A stretch of 64,000 nt of DNA from Novosphingobium sp. (GTDB lineage Bacteria > Pseudomonadota > Alphaproteobacteria > Sphingomonadales > Sphingomonadaceae), in contig JADJYM010000012.1 of NCBI GenBank assembly GCA_016719755.1, positions 253,001-317,000 on the forward strand, given 5' to 3'. The stretch's first letter is position 1, and each line of letters opens with the position of its first letter. Made by a program: the position numbers and the translations under genes. Below the pieces are notes generated by a model. It worked only from the letters and a program-made list of their open reading frames with translations, was not told the DNA's origin and did no database searches. Positions 18,020 through 26,698 of this stretch are shown here, in pieces.

Positions 18020-19533
18020 ATGTTGGTGGTGGAGACAGTTTGCCGGATTCGGCGTGAACACGCGGATGGGAAGTCGATCAAGGCGATTGCGCGGGATCTG
18101 CGGCTGTCGCGCAAGGTGGTGCGCAAGGCGATCCGGGCGCCGGAAGGCGCGTTCGATTATCGGCGCAAGGTTCAACCGCTGCCCAGGCTTGGGCCGTTTC
18201 AGGAGCGGCTCGATGTGCTGCTGACGGAGAACGAGGCCCGGCCCCGGCGCGATCGGCTGCGGATGACGCGCATCCATGACCTGCTGTGCCGTGAGGGGTT
18301 CGAGGGTTCCTACGATGCGGTCCGGCGCTACGCCCGGCGCTGGGCGGAAGCACGGCGCAAGGATCCTGGCGATGGGGGCGCCGGCCTTTATCCCGCTGCT
18401 ATTCCAGCCCGGCGAGGCCTACCAGTTCGACTGGAGCCATGAGGACGTAGAGATCGCCGGCAAGCCGATGCGGGTGAAGGTGGCGCATATGCGGCTATGC
18501 GCGTCGCGGGCAGTCTATGTCCGAGCCTATCCACGCGAGACACAGGAGATGGTGTTTGACGCCCATGCCCGCGGCTTCGCCTTCTTTGGTGGCGTTCCGC
18601 TGCGCGGGATCTACGATAACATGAAGACCGCGGTCACCACCGTGTTCATCGGCAAGGAGCGGGTGTTCAACCGCCGCTTTCTGGTCATGGCTGATCATTA
18701 CATGGTCGAGCCCACGGCCTGCTCGCCAGCGGCGGGGTGGGAGAAGGGGCAGGTTGAACACCAGGTGCAGACCATCCGAGGCCGCTTCTTCCAACCCCGC
18801 CTGCGCTTTGCCAGCATCGAGGAGCTCAACGGGTGGCTGGAAGCTGAGTGCCTGCGCTGGGCCGTAAGGCACGCCCATCCCGAGCAAAGGAGCTGACCGT
18901 TGCCGAAGCGCTGGAGCTCGAACGACCAGCCCTGCAGCCGATGCTGGCACCGTTTGACGGCTTCCACGAGACCGCGCATGCCGTGACGGGCACCTGCTTG
19001 ATCAGCTTCGACCGCAACCGCTACTCGGTCATGGCTAAGGCTGCACGGCGGTCCGTTCAGGTCCGCGCCTATGCCGACTGCATCGTCGTGCGCCTCGGCG
19101 ACGAGGTCATCGCCGAACATGCCCGGCACTTCGGCCGCGACCGAACGATCTATGATCCCTGGCATTACCTGCCCGTTCTGGCCAACAAGCCTGGGGCCTT
19201 GCGGAACGGCGCACCCTTCCAGGGGTGGGACCTACCAGCGGCACTGACGCGGCTGCGGCGCAAGCTGGGCAGCGGTGATGAAGCCGACCGCCGCTTCGTG
19301 CGCGTGCTGGCAGCTGTAATGACCGATGGCCTGGAAGCGGTCGAGGCCGCGATCCGGGAGGCGCTTGATAGCGGTGCCGTCAGCGACGAGGTCATCCTCA
19401 ACATTCTGGCCCGATACCGGGACCCGCCATCCGAGCGCCCCTGGACGTGATCGTCGACCTCAAGCTCAACCACCCGCCGATCGCGGACTGCGCGCGCTAC
19501 GATACGGTGCGAGGCTTCGATGCAGCGGCATGA
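18020..19533 (+). pseudogene. istA: IS21 transposase IstA, three frameshifts
   Basis: IstA is the DDE transposase of IS21 elements. An N-terminal helix-turn-helix (SIKAIARDLRLSRKVVRKAI) is in the first frame. The integrase core follows in a second frame (EAYQFDWSHEDVEI, the first catalytic Asp region, then GIYDNMKTAV with the second Asp and GWEKGQVEHQV with the Glu). A third frame holds the C-terminal beta-barrel region (YDPWHYLPVLANKPGALRNGAPF) and a fourth the tail (ADCARYDTVRGF). The breaks lie near 18380, 18890 and 19430, and each is repaired by one base. All catalytic residues survive, so the shifts look recent or artefactual. Confidence 0.88.
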
Positions 19534-20249
19534 GATGATCGAGGCGATGCGCTCGCTCGGCCTCAAGGGCATGGCAGGGGCCTTCGACGAGGCGGTCACC
19601 ACCGGGCTGCAGCGCAAGCGCACGACCCATGAGATCCTGGCCGACCTGCTGCGCGCCGAAGCCGCGCATCGTCATGCCGCCTCGATCCGCTATCGCATGA
19701 CCGCGGCCAAGCTGCCGGTAATCAAGGACATCGACGCCTTCGTGTTCGAGGGGACCCCGATCAACGAAGGGCTGGTGCGCTCCCTTCACGCAGGTTCGTT
19801 CGTACCTGGTCGCCGGAACATCGTGCTCATCGGCGGGACCGGGACGGGCAAGACCCATCTGGCCACCGCGATCACCGCCGGCGTCGTGCGTGCTGGCGCT
19901 CGCGGACGCTACTTCAACACGGTCGATCTCGTCACTCGGCTCGAAGAAGAAGCTCGCATCGGCAAGGCTGGCGCCATCGCAGCCCAGCTCGGCAGGCTCG
20001 ATCTCGTGGTGCTCGATGAACTGGGCTATCTACCGTTCGCCCGCTCAGGCGGCCAGCTGCTGTTCCATCTGATCAGCAAGCTCTACGAGCAGACCTCGGT
20101 CATCATCACCACCAACCTGGCCTTCGGCGAATGGCCCACCGTGTTCGGCGACCCCCAAAATGACCACTGCGCTGCTCGACCGCATCACCCACCATTGCGA
20201 TATCGTCGAGACAGGCAACGACAGCTGGCGCTTCAAAAACCGCAGCTGA
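19520..20249 (+). pseudogene. istB: IS21 helper ATPase IstB, one frameshift near the 3' end
   Basis: IstB is the AAA+ ATPase (DnaC-like) that assists IstA in target selection. The ATG at 19520 overlaps the end of istA. Walker A is GGTGTGKTHLA and Walker B LVVLDELGYLPF; the [13 protein letters not shown] sensor follows. At 20153-20157 a run of five C has one base too many. Removing it continues as [19 protein letters not shown] to a stop at 20247-20249. Unrepaired, the frame reads an unrelated tail to 20389. Confidence 0.88.
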
Positions 20250-20364
20250 CCCAATCAGAAAAACGGCCCTCGCGCTGCTGCCGCCTCCGGTCGGGCTACG
20301 CCCTCCCTACGCCGCCAGCAGCGCGAAACACGCGCCCAGCATCAACCAATCCCCGCAACTGCAA

Positions 20365-20416
20365 GGGGGTCCCTTTTGCACGCCGATAGGGGGTCCCGAT
20401 TGAACGCCGATTGACA
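20365..20416 (-). repeat. IS21 right end with two transposase-binding repeats
   Basis: The inner copy (20365-20387) and terminal copy (20389-20416) both read GGGGGTCCC followed by a CGCCGAT core. They are the inverted counterparts of the left-end repeats. The terminal CA at 20415-20416 abuts the second CCAAAAG. Confidence 0.7.
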
Positions 20417-20423
20417 CCAAAAG
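20417..20423. repeat. 7-bp target-site duplication, right copy
   Basis: CCAAAAG, identical to 17901-17907. The aminotransferase 5' fragment resumes immediately after it. Confidence 0.85.
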
Positions 20424-20934
20424 TGCCGACATGGGTTCCGCCATGACGAGTACCGATAGCCTCGGCGCAGTCCTCGATCACAAACAGGTCGTGACGACGG
20501 GCCAGCTTCATCAGTTCGGTCATATCGCAGGTGCCACCATAAAGGTGGACCGGCATGATTGCTCGGGTTCTCGAAGTTATCCGGGCAGCAACGTCGGCCA
20601 CATCGATCTGCCAAGCATCGCGCTCGGAATCGCAGAATACTGGCGTCGCGCCGGTATAAGCAACCGCATTGGCCGAAGCGATGTAAGTCAGCGTCGGCAC
20701 GATCACCTCATCACCCGGACCGATCCCCAGCGCAAGCAGCGCAAGGTGCAGGGCGACAGTGCCATTGCACACCGCTGCTGCGAAAGGTGCACCGATATAG
20801 TCAGCGAAATCGCCTTCAAACCGGGGCAGGAATTCGCCCTTGGAGGAAATCCAGCTCGAATCGAGGCAAGCCAGCACGTTCTCGCGCTCGCGCTGCCCCA
20901 AGCTGGGCGCGTAGACCGGGATGCGATTTTCCAT
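20424..20934 (-). pseudogene. DegT/DnrJ/EryC1 sugar aminotransferase, 5' fragment
   Basis: The N-terminal half of the PLP-dependent aminotransferase. It starts MENRIPVYAPSLGQRERENV at 20934 and continues with family segments GTVALHLALLALGIGPGDEV, VPTLTYIASANAVAYTGATP and FVIEDCAEAIGTRHGG. The last carries the aspartate that pairs with the PLP pyridine nitrogen. The frame enters the IS at about 20423 and would read a foreign tail from there. Enzymes of this kind make amino sugars such as dTDP- or UDP-linked 3- or 4-amino hexoses for surface glycans. Confidence 0.9.
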
Positions 20935-21040
20935 CAAGTGGGTCCGCCGTTTCTGGACAGATAGGGACTTCGGAAGGCTTGCCGCAAGGCTTCGGCTTTG
21001 CAGACATCCAGCCTATAGCGCGCTGAAATGGCGAAGCAAG

Positions 21041-22468
21041 TCAATGCCCGGACACGCTCTCTCCGCCTGCAGTCCCACAACGCGCCTCTATCTTAGCCAT
21101 TGACCGGCGAACCACCCATACGATCGGCGGTATTGCAATTACGCCGTAGGCTAGACAGGTTGCGTACATCACTCCGGGTAATCCATAGATGCCGACTAGC
21201 CAGATTTTCAGCGCCACGCTGGCGATCACGTTGATCACCGCAAAGGCCAACTGGATACCAATGGCATTTATGCCGTTAAGGAACATAGCCGAGCCATTGC
21301 CGAATGCCTCTATCACCTTCCACACGGCAAAGCCCAGGATCAGCGCGAAAGGCACTTCGATCGCACTCCCCACCCAGAGACGCAGTAGCGTCGGGCCTGC
21401 GAGAACCAGGAATAGTGACATCAAAGCAGCGCCACCCATGCCAAGGATCAACGATATCTTTAGCGTTCGGCGCACCCAGGAAATATCACCACGCGCGACC
21501 GCATCACCGTAGGCTGGCCAAAGGGGATTGAGTACGAAAGCCAGGACCATGCCGACAATCGCAAACATCCGTTCAGGCACGGCATAGGTCGCCACTGCTT
21601 CAGCACCAAGCAGCTGAGCTATGATCAGGGTATTGATCTGAAACATAAGCGCCGCGCAGACTTGGAGCACCAGGAACATGCCACCATCGACCGATAGGCT
21701 GCGCATTGCGCGGCCATCGAACAGCCGAACCATGGGCCGCAGACCGGGCCTGACCCGCCAAAAATAGTCGATGGTATTGATCATCGAGACCAACAGCGGC
21801 GTGCCCGCCAGAGCGAGCACCAGCCAGGGCAACGAGGCCTCTAGCCGGGTGGCTGCCACGAGCACGACTAAAGTCACCACGCTCGATACGCCTTGCCAGA
21901 CGTTCCCGCGAAAGCCCTGTTGCAGGCCAAGTTGTACACGTGTGATCAAGCCGATCGGGGTACTGAGCGCCAGGATCGCCAGAAACACAATCGCCGCGGG
22001 CCCCGCCTCTTCCCGAGCCAGATCACTCCGTGCATTGAACAGTGCAGCCCAGTCGACTAGGGGATAGGCTAGCGCCAGCAGGGCGAGCATCGCCAGCGAA
22101 ATCGCGGACATCGCGCCATAAGCTGAAGAGATGTGGACTCGTAGACCTTGCTCGTCGCCACTACCTGCCCGCCGCGCAAGTGCGGTCAAAACTGAATTGC
22201 CAATTCCGAAATCGGCGAAACTCAGCAGCGCGGAAAAGGCGCTAAGCGTCATCCACATCCCATAGCGCTCGTTGCCAAGGTAATGCAGAGTCAGGGGTAC
22301 CGACACCAATGCGGTCAAAATCGAAACGCCTCGCGCAAAAGCCGAAGCAAGCGCGGTGAACGCAATGGCTCGATTGCGGGCATGCGCGCGGCCAGCCTCG
22401 CTGGCGAGATCGGCTGGCTGACGCAGCGCGGCAAACAGTGCGACGAACCGTCCCGACCCTAAGCTCAC
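21041..22468 (-). CDS. Polysaccharide flippase (Wzx/MATE-like)
   Basis: A multispan membrane protein of about 475 residues with roughly a dozen hydrophobic segments, of the MviN/Wzx flippase superfamily. Visible features are FTALASAFARGVSILTALVS, LHYLGNERYGMWMTLSAF and FADFGIGNSVL near the N-terminus, the latter two typical of O-antigen flippases. It would move undecaprenyl-linked repeat units across the inner membrane for locus 2. The GTG at 22468 is preferred because it begins just after the stop of hbd; the frame is open to 22513 but would overlap that gene. Confidence 0.82.
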   Translation of the reverse strand: MSLGSGRFVALFAALRQPADLASEAGRAHARNRAIAFTALASAFARGVSILTALVSVPLTLHYLGNERYGMWMTLSAFSALLSFADFGIGNSVLTALARRAGSGDEQGLRVHISSAYGAMSAISLAMLALLALAYPLVDWAALFNARSDLAREEAGPAAIVFLAILALSTPIGLITRVQLGLQQGFRGNVWQGVSSVVTLVVLVAATRLEASLPWLVLALAGTPLLVSMINTIDYFWRVRPGLRPMVRLFDGRAMRSLSVDGGMFLVLQVCAALMFQINTLIIAQLLGAEAVATYAVPERMFAIVGMVLAFVLNPLWPAYGDAVARGDISWVRRTLKISLILGMGGAALMSLFLVLAGPTLLRLWVGSAIEVPFALILGFAVWKVIEAFGNGSAMFLNGINAIGIQLAFAVINVIASVALKIWLVGIYGLPGVMYATCLAYGVIAIPPIVWVVRRSMAKIEARCGTAGGESVSGH

Positions 22469-22490
22469 TGCTGCGCTCCACCCACGACGC

Positions 22491-23360
22491 TTACCGCGTC
22501 GGCACCGGAGCATCGCCGGTGTAGTCGTAGAAGCCCCGGCCGGTCTTGCGGCCCAGCCAGCCGGCTTCGACGTACTTCATCAGCAGCGGCGCGGGGCGGT
22601 ACTTGCTGTCGCCGGTGGTGTTGTAGAGCACCCGGACAATGTCGAGGCAGGTGTCCAGCCCCACGAAATCCGCCAGTTCCAGCGGACCCATCGGGTGGTT
22701 GAGGCCCAGGCGGCAGCCCTTGTCGATATCGGCGATACTTGCCGTGCCCTGGCCCAGCACGAACACCGCCTCGTTGATCATCGGCAGGAGGATGCGGTTG
22801 ACGACAAAGCCCGGCTCGTCCTCGGCCAGCACCACCTGCTTGCCCAGCCCTTCGGCGAAGGCGCGGGTGCGCGCGACGGTGTCCTTGGACGTGGCAAGGC
22901 CGGGAATCACTTCGATCAGGCCCATCACCGGGACCGGATTAAAGAAGTGCAGCCCGATGAACCGCGCCGGATCGGGCGAGGAGACGGCCATGCGGGTGAT
23001 CGGGATCGAGCTGGTGTTGGACGCCATGATCGCGTCCTCGCGCAGCACCTTGCCGGCAGCGGCGAAGATCCTGTGCTTGATCTCTTCCTTTTCGGTCGCC
23101 GCCTCGATGATCAGGTCGGCCTCGACCATCGGCGCATAATCAGCCACCGGGGTGATCCGGGCGAGCGCGGCGGTGGCTTCGTCAGGGGTCAGCTTCTCGC
23201 GGGAAACCAGGCGGGCGAAGGCCTTGTCGATATTGGCCTTGGCCTTTTCAGCCAGCGCGATGTCTACGTCCGACAGCAGCACTTTCATGCCGAACTGCGC
23301 AACGGTCTGGGTGATGCCCGACCCCATCTGACCCGCACCGATAACCGCCACTGTCCGCAT
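22491..23360 (-). CDS. 3-hydroxybutyryl-CoA dehydrogenase
   Basis: An NAD(P)-dependent oxidoreductase converting acetoacetyl-CoA and 3-hydroxybutyryl-CoA, active in butanoate/PHB and fatty-acid metabolism. The product has 289 residues. The Rossmann motif is GAGQMGSGI (8-16). The signature IGLHFFNPVPVMGLIEVIPG contains the catalytic His, and DEPGFVVNRILLPMINEAV leads into the C-terminal dimerisation domain ending GRKTGRGFYDYTGD. It lies immediately upstream of the glycan locus on the same strand, but has no obvious functional link to it. Confidence 0.94.
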   Translation of the reverse strand: MRTVAVIGAGQMGSGITQTVAQFGMKVLLSDVDIALAEKAKANIDKAFARLVSREKLTPDEATAALARITPVADYAPMVEADLIIEAATEKEEIKHRIFAAAGKVLREDAIMASNTSSIPITRMAVSSPDPARFIGLHFFNPVPVMGLIEVIPGLATSKDTVARTRAFAEGLGKQVVLAEDEPGFVVNRILLPMINEAVFVLGQGTASIADIDKGCRLGLNHPMGPLELADFVGLDTCLDIVRVLYNTTGDSKYRPAPLLMKYVEAGWLGRKTGRGFYDYTGDAPVPTR

Positions 23361-23435
23361 AAACCGCTCCTTCGCACTTGCAGCACGGGCGGGTGGTTAG
23401 CGGCGAATGCGGGGTCTGACTAGCGGTTTTGTCCC

Positions 23436-24005
23436 CTAACGATTCTGGCCAGGCACCCACTGCACATCCCCGCCCGAGCCAGCATTGACCGCGCGGGCCA
23501 GCACGAACATCAAATCGGACAGGCGGTTGACATAGGCCAGCGCGGCCGGGTTGACCGGCTCCGCCCCGGCCAGCGCGGTCATCGCGCGTTCGGCGCGGCG
23601 CACGGCGGCGCGGGCGACATGGACGCGCGCCGCCGCCTCGCTCCCGCCGGGCAGGATGAAGCTGGTGAGCGGGGCCAGCGCCTCGTTCAGCGCGTCGATC
23701 CGGCCTTCCAGCCACTGCGCCTGCACAGGCACGATCCGCAGCACCATTTCCGAAGGCGCGAAATCCTCGCCCGGCGTGGCAAGGTCCGCGCCCAGATCGA
23801 ACAGATCGTTCTGGATGCGGGTCAGCAGCGCGGCGTGATCGCCACCCTCCAGCGCGACGACGGCCAGGCCGATCGCGCTGTTCGCCTCGTCGACCGCGCC
23901 GATCGCTTCCATGCGAGCATCATGCTTGGCGCGACGGGTGCCATCGACCAGCCCCGTCGTCCCGTCATCGCCGGTGCGGGTGTAGATCTTGTTGAGCTTG
24001 ACCAA
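23436..24005 (-). CDS. Cob(I)yrinic acid a,c-diamide adenosyltransferase (PduO type)
   Basis: Transfers the adenosyl group of ATP to cob(I)alamin, making coenzyme B12. The 189-residue protein has the PduO-family ATP-binding start (LNKIYTRTGDDGTTGL), the helix RRAERAMTAL and the signature VNRLSDLMFVLAR near the C-terminus. It forms a tight minus-strand run with the HIG1 protein and gluQ upstream (6 bp from the HIG1 gene stop). Confidence 0.92.
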   Translation of the reverse strand: MVKLNKIYTRTGDDGTTGLVDGTRRAKHDARMEAIGAVDEANSAIGLAVVALEGGDHAALLTRIQNDLFDLGADLATPGEDFAPSEMVLRIVPVQAQWLEGRIDALNEALAPLTSFILPGGSEAAARVHVARAAVRRAERAMTALAGAEPVNPAALAYVNRLSDLMFVLARAVNAGSGGDVQWVPGQNR

Positions 24006-24011
24006 GCGGGG

Positions 24012-24242
24012 TCAGCCCTTGGCCGCGAACAGCATCACCGCCACCACTGCCACGGCGGCGGCCTGGAACAGGATGCGGTTGAACATCATCTTGTTCTGCC
24101 TGAGCTGCATGGCGCTGGGACCGGTCCGGTCGCTTTCCAGATCCTCACGCGTGGATTGCAGGAACGCCGCGATGCCGCGCACCAGGCTGTAGATGACGCC
24201 GCCCATCAGCACGAGCAGCACAACGATCAGGAAATAGGTCAT
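24012..24242 (-). CDS. HIG1-domain twin-transmembrane protein
   Basis: A 76-residue membrane protein with two hydrophobic helices (about 2-20 and 57-73) joined by a polar loop containing LRQNKMMFNRILFQA. This is the HIG1-domain pattern known from respiratory supercomplex factors and their alphaproteobacterial relatives. The ATG at 24242 overlaps the stop of gluQ by 4 bp, so it is probably translated by coupling. A role near the respiratory chain is inferred from the family only. Confidence 0.8.
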   Translation of the reverse strand: MTYFLIVVLLVLMGGVIYSLVRGIAAFLQSTREDLESDRTGPSAMQLRQNKMMFNRILFQAAAVAVVAVMLFAAKG

Positions 24243-25084
24243 ACCCCGGCTTCTACTCCCGCGCCGAATGAAAGGCCAGTGGGCAAGCGCCCTTCGCGCA
24301 GGGCCTGCACCAAAGTACGTCCATCGCCGCCCGCCCGGCGCAAGTCGGCCAGCGCGGGGGACCCGCGCCGCTTGGCCAGCTTGCGCCCGTCCGCTTCCAC
24401 CAGCAGCGCGTGGTGATGCCACACCGGCACCGGCAGGCCGAGCAGCGCCTGGAGCAGGCGGTGGACATGGCTGGCAGCGAACAGGTCCACCCCGCGCGTC
24501 ACCAGCGTCACTCCGTCCGCCGCGTCGTCGAGCGTGGCGGCAAGGTGATAGCTGGCCGGCGCCTCCTTGCGCAGCAGCACGACATCCCCGAACGCCTCGG
24601 GCGCGGCTCGCTGCACACCCACCAGCTCGTCTGTCCATTCCAGCGGCCCGGCAAGCTCAACCGCCTTGGCCATGTCGATCCGCCAGGCCGCGCCATCCGG
24701 ATCAACCTCGCGCGCCCGGCAGGTGCCGGGATAGAGCGGCCCGTCCGGCCCCGCCTCGCGCGCGGCGGCCAGCACCTCGGCGCGGGTGCAGCGGCAGGGA
24801 TAGAGCAGGCCAAGCGCCTTCAGCCGCTCCCCCGCCGCCTGATAGCTGGCGAGGCGCGCGGACTGGAACACCACCGGCCCATCCCATGTCAGACCCAGCC
24901 ATTCCAGATCGGCCAGGATTTCTGGCACCAGTTCCGCCCGGCTGCGCGTTCCGTCGATATCCTCGATCCGCAGCAGGAAGCGCCCGCCGCGCGCGCGCGC
25001 CAGATCGTGCGCGACCATGGCGGCCCAGGCATGGCCCAGGTGGAGCGGCCCGTTGGGACTGGGGGCAAAGCGGGTAACGATCAT
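24239..25084 (-). CDS. gluQ: Glutamyl-queuosine tRNA(Asp) synthetase GluQRS
   Basis: A truncated GluRS paralogue that attaches glutamate to the queuosine base at the wobble position of tRNA(Asp). It has 281 residues from ATG 25084 and lacks the anticodon-binding domain of true GluRS. The HIGH-like motif is PLHLGHAW. The zinc-ligand region CRCTRAEV ends in YPGTC, as in characterised GluQRS. The KMSKS-like loop is KLAKRRGS. An upstream in-frame start at 25153 would add 23 residues that do not match the family. Confidence 0.92.
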   Translation of the reverse strand: MIVTRFAPSPNGPLHLGHAWAAMVAHDLARARGGRFLLRIEDIDGTRSRAELVPEILADLEWLGLTWDGPVVFQSARLASYQAAGERLKALGLLYPCRCTRAEVLAAAREAGPDGPLYPGTCRAREVDPDGAAWRIDMAKAVELAGPLEWTDELVGVQRAAPEAFGDVVLLRKEAPASYHLAATLDDAADGVTLVTRGVDLFAASHVHRLLQALLGLPVPVWHHHALLVEADGRKLAKRRGSPALADLRRAGGDGRTLVQALREGRLPTGLSFGAGVEAGV

Positions 25085-25204
25085 CGCGCGCGATCCATCC
25101 TGTGGATTGCGTGCGCGCGCAAGCCTTGACGGCGGGCGCGCCGCAATGTTCACTCAGCCCATGCCGGGTCACCCAACTGTCATCTGCCGGGTTTACAAGA
25201 GGCC

Positions 25205-25813
25205 ATGCTCAAGGCGGAGCTGATCGAGCGTGCGGCCCGGTTCCGCAGCGCCGGGGAGGATCCCTCCCGCAATCTGGCCGATTGCCCCGCGCTGGTGCTC
25301 AATGCGGACTATACCCCGCTCAGCTATTACCCGCTCAGCCTGTGGCCCTGGCAGACCGCGATCAAGGCGGTGTTCCTGGAACGGGTCGATATCGTCGCAA
25401 GCTATGCGCGGGAAGTCCACTCGCCCAGCTGGACCATGCCGATCCCCAGCGTGATCGCGCTGCGCAGCTATGTGAAACCCAGCGAGTTTCCCGCCTTCAC
25501 CCGCTTCAACCTGTTCCTGCGCGACCGCTTCACCTGCCAGTACTGCGGCAGCCCCCACCAGCTGACCTTCGACCACGTGGTGCCAAGGCGGCTGGGCGGT
25601 CGCACCAGCTGGGAAAACGTCACAACCGCCTGCGCCCCCTGCAACCTGCGCAAAGGCGGCCGCACCCCCCAGCAGGCCGGAATGCCGCTGCTGCTGAAAC
25701 CGATCCGCCCGACCAGCTGGCACTTGCAGGAACGCGGAAGGGCCTTTCCGCCGAACCACCTGCACGAGACGTGGCGGGACTGGCTGTACTGGGATGTGGA
25801 GCTGGAGGCTTGA
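25205..25813 (+). CDS. HNH endonuclease family protein
   Basis: A 202-residue HNH_5-type protein. The zinc-binding CQYCG (with a later CAPCN) brackets the HNH core, in which the DH of LTFDHVVPRRLGGRTSWEN supplies the catalytic His and the final Asn/His positions follow. The N-terminal half (ALVLNADYTPLSYYPLSLWPW) is characteristic of a widely conserved chromosomal HNH family. Family members are not usually mobile or defence-linked, and their physiological role is unclear. Confidence 0.88.
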   Translation: MLKAELIERAARFRSAGEDPSRNLADCPALVLNADYTPLSYYPLSLWPWQTAIKAVFLERVDIVASYAREVHSPSWTMPIPSVIALRSYVKPSEFPAFTRFNLFLRDRFTCQYCGSPHQLTFDHVVPRRLGGRTSWENVTTACAPCNLRKGGRTPQQAGMPLLLKPIRPTSWHLQERGRAFPPNHLHETWRDWLYWDVELEA

Positions 25814-25825
25814 GGGGGACATTAA

Positions 25826-26551
25826 ATGGTGAGCATCGAGGCTTGGGCAGCGGTTGTATCGGTTGCCGTCGCTGCACTGACTTTGGCCGGAACCTGGTGG
25901 GGTTGGCGAACCCGGGAACTCAGGCACGATGAAGTACTTGCATGGAGCCAAGAGGCTATCGCCGCGCTTCAAACACTGTGCCTACTCTGCCGCCGTGATT
26001 TGAACAGGGCTGATGTCGAGGCAGATAGCTATGAAGCGATTTGGTTCTCGACTTCGATCTTGATTGAACGTGGCCGCCTGTTTTTTCGCAACGCTCAAGC
26101 CAAAGGTTATAGCCGACACAAGGCAACCGCTTACCAAGGCTATCGCACCGAAATTCTCGACCAACTCCTGATCGCCCACCTAGAAGCGATTTGGTTCTCG
26201 ACTTTGAACTTGATTGAACGTGGCCGCCTGTTTTTCCGCAACGCTCAAGCCAAAGGTTATGGCCGCCACAAGGAAACCGCTTACCAAGGCTATCGCACCG
26301 AAATTCTCGACCAACTCCTGATCGCCCATCTAATCGCCGGAGGATTCCCCGACGCCCTAGATGAAGACAGGACGAAGATGTCTCGTCTTGCTGAAAAGTG
26401 CCGTGCTAGATTCGTGTCTCTCGCGCAAAAAGAAGTAGGTCGTGCCCGCACCAGATCGCCCGATCCTAGTGTGGCTGGCGTTTCAATTACACTTGATTAC
26501 CTTCTGAACCCGCCGACCAGCAATAGCTATGCTTTCGATCGAACTTCCTGA
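25826..26551 (+). CDS. Hypothetical membrane protein with an internal 50-residue tandem duplication
   Basis: No family recognised. The 241-residue product has one N-terminal membrane segment (WAAVVSVAVAALTLAGTWWGW), then a cytosolic helical region. Residues about 70-119 and 120-169 are near-identical copies beginning EAIWFST and ending ILDQLLIAHL. Composition is AT-richer than the flanking genes. The 150-bp DNA repeat is in frame, so it lengthens rather than breaks the protein. The gene starts 12 bp after the HNH stop, but codon use suggests a different origin. A recent duplication or an assembly duplication would both explain the repeat. Confidence 0.65.
   Translation: MVSIEAWAAVVSVAVAALTLAGTWWGWRTRELRHDEVLAWSQEAIAALQTLCLLCRRDLNRADVEADSYEAIWFSTSILIERGRLFFRNAQAKGYSRHKATAYQGYRTEILDQLLIAHLEAIWFSTLNLIERGRLFFRNAQAKGYGRHKETAYQGYRTEILDQLLIAHLIAGGFPDALDEDRTKMSRLAEKCRARFVSLAQKEVGRARTRSPDPSVAGVSITLDYLLNPPTSNSYAFDRTS
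26033..26332 (+). repeat. Tandem 150-bp direct repeat inside a coding region
   Basis: Two adjacent copies, 26033-26182 and 26183-26332, differ by a few bases only (for example ACTTCGATC versus ACTTTGAAC near the start, and TATAGCCGA versus TATGGCCGC). The copies are not identical, so a simple read-collapse artefact is less likely. Confidence 0.9.
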
Positions 26552-26573
26552 CTAAGCCACCCCCGTGCGCACG

Positions 26574-26669
26574 CCCGTCACCCCGGACTTGATCCGGGGT
26601 GTGGCTCCTTGCGGCAAGACGTGGGTTCGCGTCCAAAGCTGGACCCCGGATCAAGTCCGGGGTGACGGG
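26574..26669. repeat. Paired palindromic intergenic repeat (27-bp perfect inverted arms)
   Basis: The left arm 26574-26600 and right arm 26643-26669 are exact reverse complements, separated by 42 nt. Each arm is itself palindromic around CCCCGGA-cttga-TCCGGGG. It lies between convergent genes, and can form a long cruciform or hairpin. Repeats containing a GATCCGGGG palindrome are scattered in Sphingomonadales intergenic regions. Confidence 0.85.
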
Positions 26670-26698
26670 GATACCGCGCGGATGGCAGGCGGCTGCCC

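Larger units (their letters stand above)
17908..20416 (+). mobile_element. IS21-family insertion sequence (2509 bp)
   Basis: The element starts TGT and ends ACA, and is flanked by a 7-bp direct repeat. It carries the istA/istB pair in the usual order, overlapping by 14 bp in the restored frames. The ends hold imperfect inverted repeats sharing GGCGT and GGGACCCC, with a second internal copy near each end, as expected for the multiple transposase-binding sites of IS21 elements. Both genes are frameshifted as read (three shifts in istA, one in istB), so the copy is either defective or carries sequence errors. It disrupts a sugar aminotransferase of the glycan locus. Confidence 0.92.

Noticed and set aside
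25205-25813. HNH protein as a homing or defence nuclease
   Set aside because: Sequence matches a conserved chromosomal HNH family, with no intron, intein or defence neighbours.
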